Part shown: in pieces, positions 14,419 to 16,764 of the stretch
How the letters are laid out: each line of letters begins with the position of its first letter
How positions within the stretch are numbered: position 1 is the stretch's first letter
Assembly (NCBI GenBank): GCA_025350745.1
Contig: JANXXG010000310.1
Span: 1 to 16,764, forward strand
Direction of reading: 5' to 3'
Length of the DNA stretch: 16,764 nucleotides
From: Chloroflexota bacterium
GTDB lineage: Bacteria; Chloroflexota; Limnocylindria; P2-11E
The notes under the pieces: generated by a model
Told to the model about the DNA's origin: nothing
The model's database searches: none
Seen by the model: the letters and a program-made list of their open reading frames with translations, nothing else
Translations under genes and position numbers: made by a program

Positions 14419-14760
14419 GTGATGCACGCCGCCAGACTGCGGCGAGGGGAAGACATCGCACGTGTCCGGGCCGAGGGCATTGCGCGGAACGACAAGCTGT
14501 TCTCCCTCCGTGCGCTCAAGAACGACGAACTGTCCGTACGGGTAGCCGTCTCATCGTCGCGCGGCGTCGGCGGGGCCGTGAAGCGCAATCGTGCCCGGCG
14601 ACGCATCCGCGAGGCCGTCCGCATCGCTCTCCGTGACCGCGGACCCGCACGCGGGCCTGGAATGGATCTCGTCTGGCTCGCTCGCCCCGCCGCTCTTCTC
14701 GCATCAGCTCGCGATGTCCGGAGCGCCGTCGAGCGCGAGCTGGGTCGGCTGCTCCCGTGA
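14419..14760 (+). CDS. rnpA: Ribonuclease P protein component
   Basis: This small basic protein binds the RNase P RNA and helps it cleave the 5' leader from precursor tRNA. In 113 residues it shows the RNR signature GGAVKRNRARRRIREAVR (51–68), the upstream strand LSVRVAVSSSRGVG (38–51) and a C-terminal DLVWLARPAA. Length is normal. It may start at GTG 14419 or at ATG 14422, which follow one another; no Shine-Dalgarno is seen in the 7-bp gap, so reinitiation after rpmH is likely. Its stop overlaps the yidD GTG (GTGA). Confidence 0.95.
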   Translation: MMHAARLRRGEDIARVRAEGIARNDKLFSLRALKNDELSVRVAVSSSRGVGGAVKRNRARRRIREAVRIALRDRGPARGPGMDLVWLARPAALLASARDVRSAVERELGRLLP

Positions 14761-14999
14761 CGCGGGTCCTGCTCTCTGCGCTCCGGTTCTACAAGGCCCG
14801 GATCAGCCCGGCCCTGCCGCCGGCCTGTCGCTACGCGCCAACCTGCTCCGAATACGCGATCGAGGCCGTCGAGCGCCACGGCGCGTGGCGAGGCTCGGTC
14901 ATGGCGATCCGCCGCGTCCTCTCCTGCAATCCGTTCGCGCGTGGCGGGTACGACCCGGTGCCCGAGCTCGGCTCGCGGACCCGCCGGGTAGCGCACTAG
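14757..14999 (+). CDS. yidD: Membrane protein insertion efficiency factor YidD
   Basis: This 80-residue protein of the YidD/DUF37 family assists YidC-dependent membrane insertion. It shows the typical amphipathic start LLSALRFYKARISPALPP, PACRYAPTCSEYAIEAVERHG (Cys 24 and 30) and RRVLSCNPFARGGYDPVP (Cys 57). The GTG start shares four bases with the rnpA stop and its stop TAG directly abuts the yidC ATG, so translation of rnpA, yidD and yidC is tightly linked. The last ten residues are less conserved. Confidence 0.95.
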   Translation: MTRVLLSALRFYKARISPALPPACRYAPTCSEYAIEAVERHGAWRGSVMAIRRVLSCNPFARGGYDPVPELGSRTRRVAH

Positions 15000-15953
15000 A
15001 TGCAGATCCTCGCTCCGTACTGGAACTTCGCGCTCGTTCACCCCCTCATCTCGCTGCTCGTCGGCGCGTACGACCTGGTCCATGACTTCGGATTCGCCAT
15101 CGTCGCCGTCACCGTCGTGATCCGGCTCGCGTTGTACCCGCTCTTCGTCACCCAGATCCGCAATCAGCGGGCGATGCAGGAGCTCGCGCCGGCGATGGCC
15201 GACCTGAAAGCGAAGTTCGGCACCGACAAACAGAAGCTGACCCAAGAACAGATGAAGCTCTATCAGGAGCGTGGGTACAACCCCGCCATGGGCTGCCTGC
15301 CGATCTTGCTGCAAATGCCGCTGCTCCTCGCGATGTACGCGGCGTTCATTCAGACGCCGTCCCTCGATGGTGAGCATCTTCGCGAGATCCTCATTCCATT
15401 CGTGCCGGTGCCGATCGGACCAAAAGAGCTGCTGGATCTCACCGCCCACTGGATCCCCTGGATGAGCCAGTGCCCGCCCGCCGTCGCCGGAGCGGCCTGC
15501 GGTCTCGGCGCCCCGGATCCCTGGCACGTCCTTCCGATCATCGCGGGGGCGACGCAGCTCATCTCGTCCGTGATGTTCCAGCCCTCCACCAGGCCGAAGA
15601 CCATCGATCCGCAGCAAAAGATGATGCAGTCGATGCAGTACTACTTCCCGCTCATCACGGTCTTCATCGCGTGGAGCCTGCCAGCAGGGCTCGGGCTGTA
15701 TTGGGTCACGACGACGGTCTTCGGGATCGTGCAGCAGTACTTCGTGAGCGGCTGGGGACAGCTGCCGCGATTCCTCCCGTTCCTCAAGAAGTTCCCGTCG
15801 CCGGCGGACCGCAGCCTTGCGGGCCGGCAGCGCGCGGCCCTCGAAGAGGAGCAGCGAGACATGGCGGCCAAGCCGGCGGCGGTCGTGGTCGACGGACCCG
15901 GCGCGCAACGCTCGCGTGAGGCGCGCAGGCAGAAGAACACCAAGCGGAAGTAG
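15000..15953 (+). CDS. yidC: Membrane protein insertase YidC/Oxa1
   Basis: This 317-residue insertase integrates membrane proteins alone or with SecYEG. It is the short form without the large proteobacterial periplasmic domain. TM1 lies in about 31–52 and contains the functional groove arginine R42 in VTVVIRLALYPL. It is followed by the cytoplasmic hairpin IRNQRAMQELAPAMADLKAK, then GYNPAMGCLPILLQMPLLLAMYAAF, an extracytoplasmic loop with LTAHWIPWM, HVLPIIAGATQLISS, and YYFPLITVFIAWSLPAGLGLYW. The C-terminal tail is basic (RSREARRQKNTKRK), as in forms that contact the ribosome. ATG 15000 follows the yidD stop with no gap. Jag follows after 38 bp. Confidence 0.97.
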   Translation: MQILAPYWNFALVHPLISLLVGAYDLVHDFGFAIVAVTVVIRLALYPLFVTQIRNQRAMQELAPAMADLKAKFGTDKQKLTQEQMKLYQERGYNPAMGCLPILLQMPLLLAMYAAFIQTPSLDGEHLREILIPFVPVPIGPKELLDLTAHWIPWMSQCPPAVAGAACGLGAPDPWHVLPIIAGATQLISSVMFQPSTRPKTIDPQQKMMQSMQYYFPLITVFIAWSLPAGLGLYWVTTTVFGIVQQYFVSGWGQLPRFLPFLKKFPSPADRSLAGRQRAALEEEQRDMAAKPAAVVVDGPGAQRSREARRQKNTKRK

Positions 15954-15991
15954 GGGCGCCCAACGAGGGCCCGATCCAGAGGGGGGACGCG

Positions 15992-16764
15992 ATGCCATTG
16001 CGGGGCGAAGAGTTCACCGGACGTACCGTCGAAGAAGCGATCGAGCGGGGTCTGCTCGATCTCGGGCGCAAGCGATCAGAGGTCGACATCGAGATCCTGG
16101 AGCGCGGGAAGCCCGCGAACATGCTGGGCATGGGCGGGGTCGACGCGCGAGTCCTCCTGTCATTCACCGAGGAAGAGCGGGCCCAGGAGCCCGAACCGGT
16201 CATCGACGAGGCTGAGGTGCCGCGCCGGCCCGACGCCGTGCGCGCCGCCGCGGATCGCGCCGCCGACCGCGCCGCCGACGAGGCCGAGCAGGCCGCACCG
16301 TTGCTCGCGGAGGATCTTGTCGCCGGCCTCGATGTGCTCAAGGCGCTGCTCGCGAAGATGGACGTCGAGGCAAAGATCACGCTTGACGGCCGTCCCGGCC
16401 TGGAGGGCCTCGATATCGAAGGCTCCGAACTCGACGTGCTCATCGGCCGCGGCGGCGAAACGCTCGTCGCGCTCCAGCAGATCGTGTCAGCCATCACCTC
16501 CAAGACGGTCGGGCATACCGTCCACGTGCCGATCGACATCGAGGGGTATCGCCGCCGTCGCGAGGAACAGCTGCGCGAGATCGCCCAGCGTGTCGCCGGT
16601 CGCGTCCGGACCACCAGCCAGGCAGTGACGCTCGAGCCGATGCTCGCGTTCGAGCGGCGCATCGTGCACCTCGCCCTGCAGGGCCAGCCGGGTGTCCGCT
16701 CTGAGTCGGTCGGCATGGATCCAAACCGCCGCGTCGTCGTGAGCTCCACCGCCGCGGGCGCGCT
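15992..16764 (+). CDS. jag: Jag/KhpB RNA-binding protein, KH and R3H domains (partial at 3' end)
   Basis: The frame is open from ATG 15992 to the right edge (257 codons and two bases; probably near its end). A Jag-N domain (9–56: TGRTVEEAIERGLLDLG, PANMLGMGGVDARV) is followed by an Ala/Asp/Glu-rich helical linker (82–104, repeating AADRAADRAAD), a KH domain with GxxG at 152–155 in LIGRGGETLVALQQIV, and an R3H domain (LEPMLAFERRIVHLALQG, R222 and H226 forming RxxxH; SVGMDPNRRVVVSS). KhpB/Jag proteins bind RNA and influence cell division and envelope growth. GAGGGGGGAC upstream is a strong ribosome binding site. Its position after yidC is the classical SpoIIIJ–Jag arrangement. Confidence 0.95.
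   Translation, partial: MPLRGEEFTGRTVEEAIERGLLDLGRKRSEVDIEILERGKPANMLGMGGVDARVLLSFTEEERAQEPEPVIDEAEVPRRPDAVRAAADRAADRAADEAEQAAPLLAEDLVAGLDVLKALLAKMDVEAKITLDGRPGLEGLDIEGSELDVLIGRGGETLVALQQIVSAITSKTVGHTVHVPIDIEGYRRRREEQLREIAQRVAGRVRTTSQAVTLEPMLAFERRIVHLALQGQPGVRSESVGMDPNRRVVVSSTAAGA

Noticed and set aside
14364..15998. 544-codon minus-strand open frame
   Set aside because: It covers rnpA, yidD and yidC on the opposite strand, all of which are certain. Arg-rich, with no motifs.

Overview
The window is high-GC bacterial chromosome spanning a replication origin. The order dnaN–dnaA / rpmH–rnpA–yidD–yidC–jag is the conserved origin neighbourhood of many bacteria. Several things point to a Chloroflexota-type lineage, perhaps an uncultured soil or freshwater one: very high GC, a DciA-type helicase loader straight after recF, a short YidC without the large periplasmic domain, a bifunctional-nuclease-family gene, and Gpi18/PMT-type membrane glycosyltransferases. 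This placement is an inference from gene content and has not been tested by phylogeny. GTG is the preferred start codon: ten genes appear to use it unambiguously.

Layout. (1) 1–4881 is a membrane glycosylation cluster. A very long minus-strand gene (968 codons, running off the left edge) fuses a Gpi18-like GT-C glycosyltransferase to a PMT-family protein O-mannosyltransferase, with an apparent beta-propeller inserted in the first PMT extracytoplasmic loop. It is coupled by an ATGA overlap to a second multi-pass membrane glycosyltransferase-like gene. Divergent from that is a polyprenyl-phosphate-sugar synthase-like GT2, a plausible source of the lipid-linked donor sugar. A 12-bp palindrome lies upstream of the GT2 gene and a related 22-bp tandem repeat lies downstream. 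(2) 4935–12286 is a minus-strand gene train, in transcription order dnaN, recF, dciA, a degenerate PP2C-like/TM/beta-propeller protein, a rhomboid protease, a DUF151 nuclease-family protein and lysA. From recF to the rhomboid gene each junction is a 4-bp GTGA stop/start overlap. (3) 12287–12563 is the dnaN–dnaA intergenic region and probable oriC, with three evenly spaced DnaA boxes, a reverse box next to a DnaA-trio-like repeat, and the most AT-rich stretch nearby. (4) 12564–14045 is dnaA. (5) 14046–14273 is a divergent regulatory region. (6) 14274–16764 is the plus-strand operon rpmH, rnpA, yidD, yidC and jag (cut by the right edge).

Apart from the GT2 gene, everything left of about 14.05 kb is on the minus strand and everything right of it is on the plus strand. 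Transcription therefore runs with forks leaving the origin. The replication genes (DnaA initiator, beta clamp, RecF, DciA loader) and the RNA/protein-biogenesis genes (L34, RNase P protein, YidD/YidC insertase, Jag) are standard. The unusual parts are the glycosyltransferase fusion and the pseudophosphatase-propeller gene embedded in the replication operon.
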